DNA of 64,000 nucleotides from JBBSAT01 sp046351235 (GTDB lineage: Bacteria > Myxococcota_A > Polyangia > Polyangiales > Sandaracinaceae): assembly GCA_046351235.1 (NCBI GenBank), contig JAXLYV010000008.1:186001-250000 (forward strand), read 5' to 3'. Positions 1 through 8,550 of the stretch are shown in pieces (the first letter of the stretch is position 1; every line of letters starts with the position of its first letter). The notes beneath the pieces were generated by a model that was not told the DNA's origin, did no database searches, and was given only the letters and a program-made list of their open reading frames with translations. The position numbers were made by a program, and so were the translations under genes.

Positions 1-945
1 CACCGGCACGCTCGTCCCGAGCGCCATCTCGATGGCCGCGCTCTCGGCGGTGTCGTTCTGCGGCGTCGCGGTGCCGTGCGCGAGGAGCAGATCGACGTCG
101 CCCGGCGTGATCCCCGCGAGCGCGAGCGCGCGCCCCATCGCCTCACGCGCGCCCCGCCCCGTGGGCTCCGGCGAGCTCATGTTGTACGCGTCCGACGACT
201 CGCCGACGCCGAGCACGTGCACGTCGGAGAGCGAAGGGTCGCGCTCGAGCAGCATGAGCGCGCCGCCCTCGCCGATGTTGATGCCGGCGCGCGCGCGATC
301 GAAGGGCCGGCAGCGCTGGGTGTCGAGGATGCCGAGGCCGCGGAAGCCGTGGAGCGTCATGCGGCAGAGGCTGTCGACACCGCCGACGAGCGCTGCGTCG
401 ATCACGCCCGCGCGCATCAGTCGCATCGCCGACGCGTGCACCTTCCCGCTCGAGCTGCAGGCGGTGCTGATCACGTAGATCGGCCCCGCGGCGCCCGTGA
501 CCTTGCCGATCGCGGTGCCGACGGCGTTGAAGTCGTGGCGCGTCTCGAGCCGGTAGGTCGGCGGCAGCGCGCCGGTCTCGGCCCACGCGCGGTAGCCCAC
601 CTCGGTCGCATCGAGGCCGCCCGTGGAGGTGCCGAGCAGGATGGCGACGCGGCGCTTGCCCCAGCGCACGAGCGCGCGGTCGAGCGCGTCGCGCACGTCG
701 GCGAGGGCCATGAAGCCGATGCGCGCGATGCGCGTGTCGTAGCCCGCGACCGCGTCCGGCAGGGGCGGGAGCTCGCCGGGGATCGCGCCCACCACCGTGT
801 CGATGGGCAGCGGGAAGCGCGGCGGGGCCAGGCCCGAGCGCCCCGCATCGAGCGACGCGAGCACCTCGGCCGTGCCGCGGCCCATCGCGTTCACCGCCGC
901 ATAGCCGGTGATCGCGGCGGGCTTGGCCTGTGGCGAGCTCCCCAT
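1..945 (-). CDS. beta-ketoacyl-ACP synthase, partial (3' end off window)
   Basis: Thiolase-fold condensing enzyme of the FabF/KAS type, which joins malonyl-ACP to an acyl chain in fatty acid or polyketide synthesis. Reading leftwards from the ATG at 943-945, the frame stays open for 315 codons to the window edge. The active-site cysteine is at about residue 163 in STACSSSGK, and the first catalytic histidine lies in AHGTATPQND near residue 290. The second histidine would lie beyond position 1. The protein is soluble, with no signal peptide. It is divergent from the dnaK paralog across about 85 bp, and a FabH lies 4 kb away. Family membership is clear. Whether it serves primary fatty acid synthesis or a specialised pathway cannot be told without the missing end and its downstream neighbours. 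Confidence 0.9.
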   Translation of the reverse strand, partial: MGSSPQAKPAAITGYAAVNAMGRGTAEVLASLDAGRSGLAPPRFPLPIDTVVGAIPGELPPLPDAVAGYDTRIARIGFMALADVRDALDRALVRWGKRRVAILLGTSTGGLDATEVGYRAWAETGALPPTYRLETRHDFNAVGTAIGKVTGAAGPIYVISTACSSSGKVHASAMRLMRAGVIDAALVGGVDSLCRMTLHGFRGLGILDTQRCRPFDRARAGINIGEGGALMLLERDPSLSDVHVLGVGESSDAYNMSSPEPTGRGAREAMGRALALAGITPGDVDLLLAHGTATPQNDTAESAAIEMALGTSVPV

Positions 946-1030
946 GTGCCGACCTCTATATCACCGCCGGCCGCCGCCATCGAATCGACTCGACCGGGCC
1001 CGGCCACCTCGGCATCATGATCACCTCGGA

Positions 1031-2860
1031 ATGTCTCGGGTCATCGGCATCGACCTCGGCACCACGAACTGCTGCGTCGCGGTCATCGAGGGCAACAAGC
1101 CCAACGTCCTCGCCAACCGCGCCGGCTACAAGACCACGCCCTCCGTCGTCGCGATCACCGAGGACGGTCGGCGTCTGGTCGGCCAGCTCGCGGTCCGGCA
1201 AGCCGTCACGAACGCCGAGCACACGGTCTACGCGACCAAGCGCCTCATCGGCCGCACCTGGGACAGCAAAGAGGTCCAGCACGCGGTGCAGCACTGCACC
1301 TACAAGATCGTGCAAGGCCCGAACAACGACGCGCGCATCGAGCTGCGCAGCAAGATGCTCGCGATCCCCGAGATCAGCGCGATCCTGCTCTCGGAGATGC
1401 GCCTGATCGCCGAGGACCACCTCGGCGAGCCCGTGGAGCGGGCCGTGGTCACGGTGCCCGCGTACTTCAACGACAACCAGCGGCAGGCCGTGCGCGACGC
1501 GGGCCGCATCGCCGGCCTCGACGTGCTGCGGATCCTCAACGAGCCGACGGCGGCGGCGATCGCCTACGGCTTCCGCACCACCGAGCGGCGCACGATCGTC
1601 GTCTACGACATGGGCGGCGGCACGTTCGACGTGTCCATCGTCACGATCGATCCCGACCGCGGCTTCGACGTCGTCGCCACGACGGGCGACTCCTACCTCG
1701 GCGGCGAGGACTTCGACGATCGCCTCGTCGACTGGATGACCAAGCGCTTCGAGGGCGAGCACGGCCTCAGCATCGCCGGCAACGCGCTCGCGCTCTCGCG
1801 CATGCGCCAGGCCGCGCAGAAGGCGAAGGCCGAGCTCTCGGACCTCACCACGACGGAGATCCAGCTCCCGTTCCTCGCCACGGGGAGCGCCGGCCCGGTC
1901 CACTTCGAGGCCCAGCTCTCGCGCGCCGATCTCGAGCAGATGACGGCGCACCTCGTGACGCGCAGCCTCGCGATCTGCGAGAAGGCCCTCTCGCTCGCCG
2001 GGCTGAAGATCGCGCACATCGACGAGGTCGTCCTCGTCGGCGGCATGACGCGCATGCCCGCCATCCAGCGCGCCGTGGCTGGGTTCTTCGAGCGCGATCC
2101 CTGCAAGGGCGTGCATCCCGACGAGGTCGTGGCGATCGGCGCGGCGATCCACGGAGAAGCCATCGCGAACGAGGGCGAGGGCAAGGCGAGCATGCCACCC
2201 TTGCACGACGTGACGGCGCACTCGCTCGGCATCATGACGGCCGGCGGCCGCTTCGATCCGGTGATCCCCGGCAACACGACCGTACCGACGCGCATCGCGA
2301 ACGTGTTCAGCACGAGCCGCGACGGGCAGGACACGGTGAAGATCGTCGTGCTGCAGGGCGAGAGCGACATCGCGAAGGAGAACGAGTTCCTCGGCCAGTT
2401 CGCGCTCACGGGCCTGCGCTCGGCGCCGGCGGGGGAGGTCGAGATCGAGGTCGTCTTCGAGATCGACGCCGACGGCATCTTCCGCGTCGCGGCCATCGAT
2501 CGCGAGACCGGCGAGGCCAAGCAGATCGAGGTGCTCGCGCAGGGCGGCCTGCGCGAGGACGAGGTCGCGGCGATGATGGAGGACGCGAGCGCCTACGTGG
2601 CCGAGCGTCGCCTCGCCGAGCAGACCGAGAAGGCGCGCCAGGGCGTCGAGGTCCTGCTCGCCGATCTCGAGCGCATGCTCCCCGAAGCGGAGCGCAAGGT
2701 CGCCGGCACGCCCGTCGCGGTCGCCGCGCTCACGAAGGCCCGCAAGGCCGTGGAGCACGTGCGCGCGAGCGTGCGCGACGCCGACGGCGAGAAGCTCGGC
2801 ACCGACATGGCGGCGCTCCAGAAGCTGAGCGGGATGATCAAGCAGGTGCTCGCGCGCTGA
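1031..2860 (+). CDS. dnaK: Hsp70/DnaK-family chaperone paralog
   Basis: ATP-dependent Hsp70 chaperone of 609 residues. The start ATG at 1031 gives the canonical N-terminus MSRVIGIDLGTTNCCVAV (phosphate loop 1). The ATPase domain continues with AYFNDNQRQAVRDAG and NEPTAAAIAYG, then DMGGGTFDVS (phosphate loop 2) and VGGMTRMPAIQ (adenosine site). The substrate-binding beta domain follows from roughly residue 380, and a helical lid rich in Arg, Glu and Ala ends at KQVLAR. The usual disordered GGAGP-type tail is absent, so the protein is slightly short for a DnaK (about 640). No grpE or dnaJ is adjacent. In myxobacteria several DnaK paralogs are usual, so this is probably a specialised copy rather than the housekeeping one. 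That last point is inference. Confidence 0.93.
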   Translation: MSRVIGIDLGTTNCCVAVIEGNKPNVLANRAGYKTTPSVVAITEDGRRLVGQLAVRQAVTNAEHTVYATKRLIGRTWDSKEVQHAVQHCTYKIVQGPNNDARIELRSKMLAIPEISAILLSEMRLIAEDHLGEPVERAVVTVPAYFNDNQRQAVRDAGRIAGLDVLRILNEPTAAAIAYGFRTTERRTIVVYDMGGGTFDVSIVTIDPDRGFDVVATTGDSYLGGEDFDDRLVDWMTKRFEGEHGLSIAGNALALSRMRQAAQKAKAELSDLTTTEIQLPFLATGSAGPVHFEAQLSRADLEQMTAHLVTRSLAICEKALSLAGLKIAHIDEVVLVGGMTRMPAIQRAVAGFFERDPCKGVHPDEVVAIGAAIHGEAIANEGEGKASMPPLHDVTAHSLGIMTAGGRFDPVIPGNTTVPTRIANVFSTSRDGQDTVKIVVLQGESDIAKENEFLGQFALTGLRSAPAGEVEIEVVFEIDADGIFRVAAIDRETGEAKQIEVLAQGGLREDEVAAMMEDASAYVAERRLAEQTEKARQGVEVLLADLERMLPEAERKVAGTPVAVAALTKARKAVEHVRASVRDADGEKLGTDMAALQKLSGMIKQVLAR

Positions 2861-2898
2861 GGCTCGTCGCGCTCGCGCGTGGCACCCGCGAGATCCGC

Positions 2899-3555
2899 TC
2901 AGGCCGCGCTCGCCGCCGTCTCGGGCGTGTCGAGGAACGTGACCTCGCCGGAGTCGAGCGCGTACTCGGCGCCGACGACGAGCAGGCGCCCGTCCGAGAC
3001 GCGTTGCTCGAGGATCGTGCTGCCGTGGCGGAGCTTGTCGACCGACGCGCGCACGTTCGCGTGCGTCGCCCGGTGGAGGATCTGGGCGCGCTCCTCGCCG
3101 GGGTGGTGGATCACGCTGCGCACGGCGGGCGAGATGCGATCGACGAGATCGCGCAGGTTCGGCGAGGGCGGCGTCGCGCCCTCGACCACGTCGAGCGTCG
3201 CGGCGATCGCGCCGCAGCGGGTGTGGCCCATCACGACCACGAGGCGCGTGCCGAACGTGGAGACCGCGAACTCGATGCTGCCGACGAGCGAGGGCGCGAC
3301 GACGTTGCCGGCGACGCGCACGACGAAGAGGTCCCCGAGGCCGCAATCGAACACGAGCTCGGAGGGCACGCGCGAGTCCGAGCACGAGAGGATCACCGCG
3401 AAGGGCGACTGCCCGTCGACGAGCGCTTCGCGACGATGACGCCCTCCGAGCGACTCGAGGCTCCGCAGCTCGCGCACGAAGCGCGCGTTGCCGGCGCGCA
3501 GCCGCTCGAGCGCGGCCGACGGGGAGACGGGGTGGAGGGCTTCGTGCTGGGCCAT
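2899..3555 (-). CDS. beta-class carbonic anhydrase
   Basis: Zinc enzyme interconverting CO2 and bicarbonate, 218 residues, the usual size for a bacterial beta-carbonic anhydrase. The zinc ligands are visible as Cys58 in SCSDSRVP (with Asp60 and Arg62 of the catalytic dyad), His111 and Cys114 in MGHTRCGAI. No signal peptide, so it is cytosolic. The ATG at 3553-3555 is chosen because AAAGGACC lies just upstream; a longer in-frame start exists but adds an Arg-rich tail without homology. It is divergent from an NhaR-type regulator with a 128-bp shared upstream region, so control by that regulator is plausible. The stop faces the end of the dnaK paralog 38 bp away. Confidence 0.93.
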   Translation of the reverse strand: MAQHEALHPVSPSAALERLRAGNARFVRELRSLESLGGRHRREALVDGQSPFAVILSCSDSRVPSELVFDCGLGDLFVVRVAGNVVAPSLVGSIEFAVSTFGTRLVVVMGHTRCGAIAATLDVVEGATPPSPNLRDLVDRISPAVRSVIHHPGEERAQILHRATHANVRASVDKLRHGSTILEQRVSDGRLLVVGAEYALDSGEVTFLDTPETAASAA

Positions 3556-3683
3556 CGTCGGTCCTTTCGTGGGGAAGGAAGCCGCGGTCCGTCGCCGGGA
3601 GCCGCGTCGTTTCCCAACCTGAGGCCACGCCCATCGTGTGACAATCAGATAGTTTCGACGCATTCGTTCGACTGGAGCTAACG
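3556..3683. promoter_or_regulatory. divergent control region, carbonic anhydrase / NhaR-type regulator
   Basis: This 128-bp region separates two divergent genes and must hold both promoters. An unusually AT-rich stretch for this genome, around 3637-3670 (TGTGACAATCAGATAG and flanks), is the likely promoter/operator core. A Shine-Dalgarno-like GGAG precedes the regulator start and AAAGGACC precedes the carbonic anhydrase start. LysR regulators commonly bind such divergent regions at T-N11-A boxes. I can see a candidate T-N11-A within the AT-rich block but cannot verify it. Confidence 0.45.
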
Positions 3684-4616
3684 ATGAAGTGGCTCAACTA
3701 CCACCACCTCCACTACTTCTGGCTCGTCGCCCGCGAGGGCGGGCTCGGCCCGGCGGCGGCGCTCCTGCGGCTCTCGCGGCCCACGCTCAGCGCGCAGATC
3801 CGGGCGCTCGAGGGCGCGCTCGGCGAGCGCCTGTTCGCGCGCAAGGGCCGCCGCCTCGTGCTCACCGAGGTGGGGCGCGTCGCGTACCGCTACGCCGATC
3901 AGATCTTCGCGCTCGGTCGCGAGATGGTCGAGAGCGTCGAGGGCCGCGCCACCATCTCGCGCCGGCTCGACGTCGGGATCACCGACGTGCTCGCGAAGCT
4001 GGTGGTCGCGCGCATCCTCGCGCCCGTGCTCGCTCTCGAGCCGCCGACCCACCTCGTCTGCCACGAGGGCACCCACGAGCGACTCGTCAGTCGCCTCGCG
4101 GCGCACGAGCTCGACGTGGTGATCGCCGATGCGCCGCTGCCGCCGGGAAGCGCCGTGCGCGCGTTCAACCATCTGCTCGGGGAGTGCGGCATCACGTTCT
4201 TCGCCTCGCCCGGGCACGCCGCACGGAAGAAGGGCTTCCCCCACTCCCTCCACGGCGCGCCGATCCTGGTGCCGATCGCGGGCGCGCCGCTCCGCCGCTC
4301 GATCGATCAATGGCTCGCCGCGAGAGAGATCGTCCCGCGCATCGTCATGGAGTCGGAGGACAGCGCGCTCCTCAAGGCCTTCGGCAGCGAGGGCGCCGGC
4401 ATCTTCGCGGCGCCGAGCCTCGTCGAGCGCGAGATCGCTGCGCAGTACCGCGTGACGGTGCTGGCGCGCGTGCCGGAGATCCGCGAGCGCTTCTACGCGA
4501 TCTCCATGGAGCGGCGCCTGAACCATCCGGCCGTCACCGCGATCGAGCGTGCGGTACGCCACGATCTCGCGGCGCTGGGCGCGCGGCGGGCCCCTCGGGC
4601 TCGGTCCGAGCGCTGA
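3684..4616 (+). CDS. nhaR: LysR-family regulator, NhaR-like
   Basis: LysR-type transcriptional regulator of 310 residues. The N-terminus (NYHHLHYFWLVAREGG) matches the characteristic start of NhaR, the Na+/H+ antiporter activator, more closely than generic LysR proteins. The winged HTH covers about residues 1-65 (RPTLSAQIRALEGALGERLF), followed by a linker helix and the periplasmic-binding-protein-like effector domain. The ATG at 3684 has GGAG eight bases upstream. It is divergent from carbonic anhydrase, suggesting it responds to ionic or pH status and controls bicarbonate supply. No nhaA-type antiporter is visible nearby, so the target is inferred only from position. Confidence 0.85.
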   Translation: MKWLNYHHLHYFWLVAREGGLGPAAALLRLSRPTLSAQIRALEGALGERLFARKGRRLVLTEVGRVAYRYADQIFALGREMVESVEGRATISRRLDVGITDVLAKLVVARILAPVLALEPPTHLVCHEGTHERLVSRLAAHELDVVIADAPLPPGSAVRAFNHLLGECGITFFASPGHAARKKGFPHSLHGAPILVPIAGAPLRRSIDQWLAAREIVPRIVMESEDSALLKAFGSEGAGIFAAPSLVEREIAAQYRVTVLARVPEIRERFYAISMERRLNHPAVTAIERAVRHDLAALGARRAPRARSER

Positions 4617-4733
4617 CACGCGTGTCATTTGGCTGACGAACGTCGATTGACTTCCGTCAACGAGCGCGCCGTTTCGCCCCAAAAAGGCCCGTGCGCCCTT
4701 GGCTTCGTGAGGTCGCCGTGCGATGGAGAATCG

Positions 4734-5744
4734 GTGGCGCCGCTTCCTCCCCCGCTGCCTGTCTGTTCGCGCATCGCCGGTACGGGCAGCTACGCGCCGG
4801 CGCGCGAGCTGACCAACGCCGAGCTCGAGAAGATGGTCGAGACCACCGACGCGTGGATCACCGACCGCACGGGCATCAAGAGCCGTCGCATCGCGGCCGA
4901 GGGCGAGAACACGAGCGACATGGCGGCCGAGGCCGCACGACGCGCGCTCGCCTCCGCCGAGGTGGATCCGAGCGCGGTGGACCTGATCATCGTGGCGACC
5001 GTGACGGGTGACATGCCGCTTCCGTCCACGGCCGTGCGCGTCCAACAGAAGATCGGCGCGCGCAACGAGTGCGCCGCGTTCGATCTCGCCGCCGCGTGCG
5101 CCGGCTTCTGCTACGCGCTGCGCCTCGCCGACCTCCACGTGCGGAGCGGCCTCGCCGAGAACGTGCTCGTCGTCGGCGTGGAGCTGCTCTCGCGCGTGAT
5201 CGACTGGACCGATCGCGGCACCTGCGTGCTCTTCGGAGACGGTGCCGGCGCGGTGGTCGTCCGCAAGTCGATCGCGCCGGGCCGCGGCATCCTCGGCACG
5301 CACATCTTCGCCGACGGCAGCGGCGCCGACGCGCTCAAGATCCCCGCTGGTGGCAGCGCGGAGCCCACGACGACGCGCACGATCGAGCAGAAGGGCCACT
5401 TCGTGCAGATGAAGGGCAGCGAGATCTTCAAGGTCGCCGTGCGCAACCTCGTCTCCTCCTCGCAGATCGCCGTCGAGAGCGCGGGCCTGACGCCCGACGA
5501 GATCGACTGGGTCGTGCCCCACCAGGCCAACGCGCGGATCCTCGCGGCGGTCTCGGATCGCCTGGGCGTGCCGCTCTCGCGCTTCTACCTGAACCTCGAG
5601 AAGTACGGGAACACGTCGAGCGCCTCGATCCCGATCGCGCTCGACGAGGCCGTCCGCGACGGCTCGATCCGCGCCGGGCAGACCGTCCTGTTCTGCGCCC
5701 TCGGCGGCGGCATCGCCTGGGGCAGCACGCTCCTTCGCTGGTAG
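4734..5744 (+). CDS. fabH: 3-oxoacyl-ACP synthase III (FabH)
   Basis: KAS III condenses acetyl-CoA, or another acyl-CoA primer, with malonyl-ACP to start fatty acid elongation. The protein is 336 residues from a GTG at 4734 preceded by GGAG; a longer in-frame ATG at 4629 would add about 35 residues without family similarity. The catalytic triad is complete: Cys122 in AAACAGFCYAL, His in VPHQANARI (about residue 261) and Asn in KYGNTSSAS (about 291). The family signature GDGAGAVVV is present. A partial KAS lies 3.8 kb away on the other strand, so this is not a classical fab cluster. Primer preference, straight or branched, cannot be read from the sequence. Confidence 0.95.
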   Translation: MAPLPPPLPVCSRIAGTGSYAPARELTNAELEKMVETTDAWITDRTGIKSRRIAAEGENTSDMAAEAARRALASAEVDPSAVDLIIVATVTGDMPLPSTAVRVQQKIGARNECAAFDLAAACAGFCYALRLADLHVRSGLAENVLVVGVELLSRVIDWTDRGTCVLFGDGAGAVVVRKSIAPGRGILGTHIFADGSGADALKIPAGGSAEPTTTRTIEQKGHFVQMKGSEIFKVAVRNLVSSSQIAVESAGLTPDEIDWVVPHQANARILAAVSDRLGVPLSRFYLNLEKYGNTSSASIPIALDEAVRDGSIRAGQTVLFCALGGGIAWGSTLLRW

Positions 5745-5827
5745 CGCTCGCGGAGAAGCGAGAAGCGCGTCCGAAGAAAGGCTGCGTGCGCTTGCGCGCG
5801 GCCCGGGAACGCGCATGGATCGGGCGC

Positions 5828-6985
5828 ATGACCGACACGCGTGAGGGCCATGGCGCCATGGACGACTTCTTCGGAGTCGTCGATCGGCTCCCGTATCTCG
5901 GCTCGCTGAAGCGGGATCTCGAGCAGCTCCGGCGCCTGCTCTACGATCGCCGGGCCGCGCGCGTGCTCGTCGTGGGCGCCGAGGGCAGCGGCCGCACCGC
6001 GCTCGTGAACGGGCTCTTCGGCGCCGCGAGCGCCGAGATCGAGGCGCCCGCCGACCGATGGGTGCGGATCGAGAACGCCGGCCGGCACCTCGACTGGCTC
6101 GAGGTCGTGAGCGGCGCGCCGAGCGCGGCGCGGCTCGATGCCCTCTCGGCGGCGATCGACGAGTCGACGCCCGACGTCGTCGTCTACGTGGCGCAGGCGG
6201 ACGCGGCGAGTGGCGGGCCGAAGGCGGGCGAGCCGGAAGCCCTCGTGCAGGCGCAGGCGGCCCTCTCCACGCTGCTCGACGCGCGGAACCTCAAGCCGCG
6301 GGCGCTCGTGGTGCTGACGAAGGCCGATCGGCTGATCGCGGAGGGCGCGCGCCCGCCCTACGACGCCGCGCGCGCGGGCCGGATCGATGCGGCGACGGCC
6401 GCGCTGAAGAAGAAGCTCGACGAGGGCGGCCTCTCGCTCCCGCGCGCGATCCCCTGCGCCGCGCTCGCGCCCCAAGAGGCGCGCTGGAACCTGCGCGAGG
6501 TGGCCGACGAGCTCTGGGCGCGCTTGCCCGAGCAGACGCACGTCGAGGCGGTGCGTGCGCTGCCGGTCGGACAAGAGCGCCGACGGGAGCTGGCGCGCAT
6601 CATCGCCAACCGCGCGGCCACCATCGGCGTCACCATCGGCCTCGCGCCGATCCCCTTCTCCGACGCGATCCTGCTGATGCCGCTCCAGGGCATGATGGTG
6701 ACGGGCATCGCGTACGTCGCCGGGCAGCCCTGGGACCGGCGCGCGGCGCTCGAGTGGCTCGGCTCGGTGGGGCTGATGGGCGGCGCGGCGATGGGCCTGC
6801 GCTGGAGCGCGCAGCAGCTGCTCAAGCTCGTCCCGGGCGCGGGCACGCTCGTCTCGGCATCGATCGCCGGCGCGGGAACGCTCGCAATCGGCCGGAGCGC
6901 GATCGCGTACTTCATCGACGGCCCGGGCGCGCGCGGCGTGAAGGCGCTCCTGCCCGCGACCGGCACGGCGATCGAGCCGGCCTGA
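5828..6985 (+). CDS. DUF697-family GTPase-like membrane protein
   Basis: Two-part protein of 385 residues. Residues 45-230 resemble a Ras-like GTPase: a P-loop GAEGSGRT at 50-57, a WLEVVSG switch-like segment, and TKAD in the position of the guanine-specificity NKxD. The usual Walker A lysine is arginine. The C-terminal part (from about residue 255) is a DUF697 region with hydrophobic segments around PIPFSDAILLMPLQG, as in E. coli YcjF-like proteins, and probably inserts into the membrane. The ATG at 5828 is used, but the in-frame ATG at 5858, with GAGGG upstream, is an equally good start. Its role is unknown. It follows fabH by 84 bp on the same strand, so co-transcription is possible. Confidence 0.75.
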   Translation: MTDTREGHGAMDDFFGVVDRLPYLGSLKRDLEQLRRLLYDRRAARVLVVGAEGSGRTALVNGLFGAASAEIEAPADRWVRIENAGRHLDWLEVVSGAPSAARLDALSAAIDESTPDVVVYVAQADAASGGPKAGEPEALVQAQAALSTLLDARNLKPRALVVLTKADRLIAEGARPPYDAARAGRIDAATAALKKKLDEGGLSLPRAIPCAALAPQEARWNLREVADELWARLPEQTHVEAVRALPVGQERRRELARIIANRAATIGVTIGLAPIPFSDAILLMPLQGMMVTGIAYVAGQPWDRRAALEWLGSVGLMGGAAMGLRWSAQQLLKLVPGAGTLVSASIAGAGTLAIGRSAIAYFIDGPGARGVKALLPATGTAIEPA

Positions 6986-7004
6986 TCGCCACGAGCTCGG
7001 AACT

Positions 7005-7325
7005 TCAGCCCATCGAGTCGCGCCGCGGGGCCGAGTGCTCGTGCATCACGACGCCCTTCGTCGCGCGCAGGATGCGGCGCACTTCCTCGGCGGGCTGCGG
7101 CGCGCGCAGGTCCTTGATCGCGTGCAGGCCCTTGCCCGGATGACAGACGAGGACCGGGCCCTCCCCCGCGACCCACACGCTCACGAGGCCCATGCCGATG
7201 CGCGGCGGGTCGCCCGGCTCGACGGCGAGCGCGGGGATGTCGTCGGCGCCCGGCTCCCAGCGCGCGCCGTCACCGACGAGCTTGGCCCACAGCGTTCCGA
7301 ACCCCACGTCCTGCGTCGAGACCAT
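7005..7325 (-). CDS. hypothetical protein, 106 residues
   Basis: I do not recognise this small protein. It is predicted cytosolic, with no signal peptide or membrane segment. The middle contains a compact beta-rich pattern (IGMGLVSVWVAGEGPVLVC) followed by a predicted helix (AEEVRRILRATKG). It is convergent with the DUF697 gene, 19 bp between stops, and divergent from the dehydrogenase gene with only about 50 bp between starts, so the two may share a promoter region. The orientation and tight fit between well-supported genes support it as real, but there is no family evidence. Confidence 0.55.
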   Translation of the reverse strand: MVSTQDVGFGTLWAKLVGDGARWEPGADDIPALAVEPGDPPRIGMGLVSVWVAGEGPVLVCHPGKGLHAIKDLRAPQPAEEVRRILRATKGVVMHEHSAPRRDSMG

Positions 7326-7375
7326 GATCGCGCAGCGTACACCGAGGCCGCGTCCCTCGGGTATCCTCCCGCGCC

Positions 7376-8143
7376 ATGAGCAAGCCCGTCATCCACCTCG
7401 AGAACAAGGTCGCCCTCGTCACCGGCGCCAGCCGCGGCATCGGCGAGGCGATCGCCACCACGTTCGCGGAGGCGGGCGCCAAGGTCGTCCTGGCCTCGCG
7501 CAAGCTCGAGAGCCTGAAGGAGGTCGAGGCGAAGATCCGCGCCGCCGGAGGCGATGCGACCTCCATCGCCTGCCACACCGGCAGCCGGGAACAGGTCGAG
7601 GCGCTCGTGAAGGGCGCGATCGACGCCTACGGGCGCGTGGACGTGCTCGTGAACAACGCGGCGACGAACCCCTACTTCGGCCCGATGCTGAGCGTGGAAG
7701 AGGCCGCCTGGGACAAGACCTTCGAGGTCAACGTGAAGGGCTACTTCTACGCAGCCCGCGCCGTGGCCCAGGCCGCGATCGCGCGCGGCGCACCGGCCTC
7801 GATCGTCAACGTCGCGAGCGTCGCCGGCGTGATGGCGATGCCGCTCCAGGGCGTCTACGCGATGACGAAGGCCGCCGTGATCTCGATGACGAAGACGCTC
7901 GCCGCCGAGCTCGGGCCGGCGAACGTGCGCATCAACGCGATCGCGCCGGGCCTCGTGGAGACGAAGTTCGCGAGCGCGCTGACGACGAGCCCCGAGATCA
8001 GCAAGATGGTGCTCGACAAGATGGCGCTGAAGCACTTCGCCAAGCCCCAGGACATCGCGGGCCTCGCGCTGCTGCTCGCCAGCGACCAGTCGAGCTACAT
8101 GACGGGCGAGTGCGTCGTGATCGACGGCGGCTGGACGCTCTGA
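7376..8143 (+). CDS. short-chain dehydrogenase/reductase (FabG-like)
   Basis: NAD(P)-dependent classical SDR oxidoreductase, 255 residues. The Rossmann glycine motif is TGASRGIGEA (residues 17-26), the NNAA motif stabilises the central sheet, the catalytic Ser is in VNVASVAG, and the YxxxK pair is in YAMTKAA. The C-terminus GECVVIDGGWTL is typical of the FabG/3-ketoacyl-ACP reductase branch. No signal peptide. The substrate could be a 3-oxoacyl thioester or another secondary alcohol, and family knowledge alone does not decide. It is followed closely by the convergent toxin-antitoxin genes. Confidence 0.9.
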   Translation: MSKPVIHLENKVALVTGASRGIGEAIATTFAEAGAKVVLASRKLESLKEVEAKIRAAGGDATSIACHTGSREQVEALVKGAIDAYGRVDVLVNNAATNPYFGPMLSVEEAAWDKTFEVNVKGYFYAARAVAQAAIARGAPASIVNVASVAGVMAMPLQGVYAMTKAAVISMTKTLAAELGPANVRINAIAPGLVETKFASALTTSPEISKMVLDKMALKHFAKPQDIAGLALLLASDQSSYMTGECVVIDGGWTL

Positions 8144-8168
8144 AGCGCCCATCGCTCCTCGGGGGCGG

Positions 8169-8550
8169 TCAGACCGTCTCGACGACGATCGTCGGATCGA
8201 TCGCGAGCAGGTCGTCCGGATCGCTCGTGAGGACGGGCCAGCCCCGCTCGCGCGCGAGGAGAACGACGTGCGCATCGATGGGGTCGGAGGTTCGGCTCCG
8301 CGCGAGCATTCGACCGATCACGCGGGCCACGCTGGCGTCCAGCGGCACGATGTCGGTACGCTGCAAGACCAGGCCGACCGCGACCTGCGCGCCGGCCCCC
8401 CCCTCGCCAGATCTGCGCGACCACCGCCGCGGAGGTCCGGAGCGTCGTCCCGGCGGCCGCGTAGCGCGCAAACGCTCGGCGCAGGTGACGATCGCCGCGC
8501 TCGAGCGCGATCCACGCCCCTGCGTCGAGGACGACTCCACCGGTGCTCAC
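8169..8550 (-). pseudogene. vapC: PIN-domain toxin (VapC-like), frameshifted at C8 run
   Basis: VapC-type PIN ribonuclease, read in two frames. From the GTG at 8548-8550 the first frame encodes VVLDAGAWIALERGD, the classic first catalytic aspartate motif, continuing to AAVVAQIWRGG. The second frame continues with VPLDASVARVIGRML, SDPIDAHVVLLARERG (second acidic cluster) and VLTSDPDDLLAID (third), ending at 8169. The frames meet at eight consecutive C on the + strand (8396-8403). Removing one base restores a continuous 126-residue PIN protein. The GTG overlaps the antitoxin stop as GTGA, the normal operon arrangement. It is either a truly inactivated toxin, a slippage-controlled gene, or a sequencing error in a homopolymer. 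The domain identification is firm and the cause of the frameshift is open. Confidence 0.85.
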
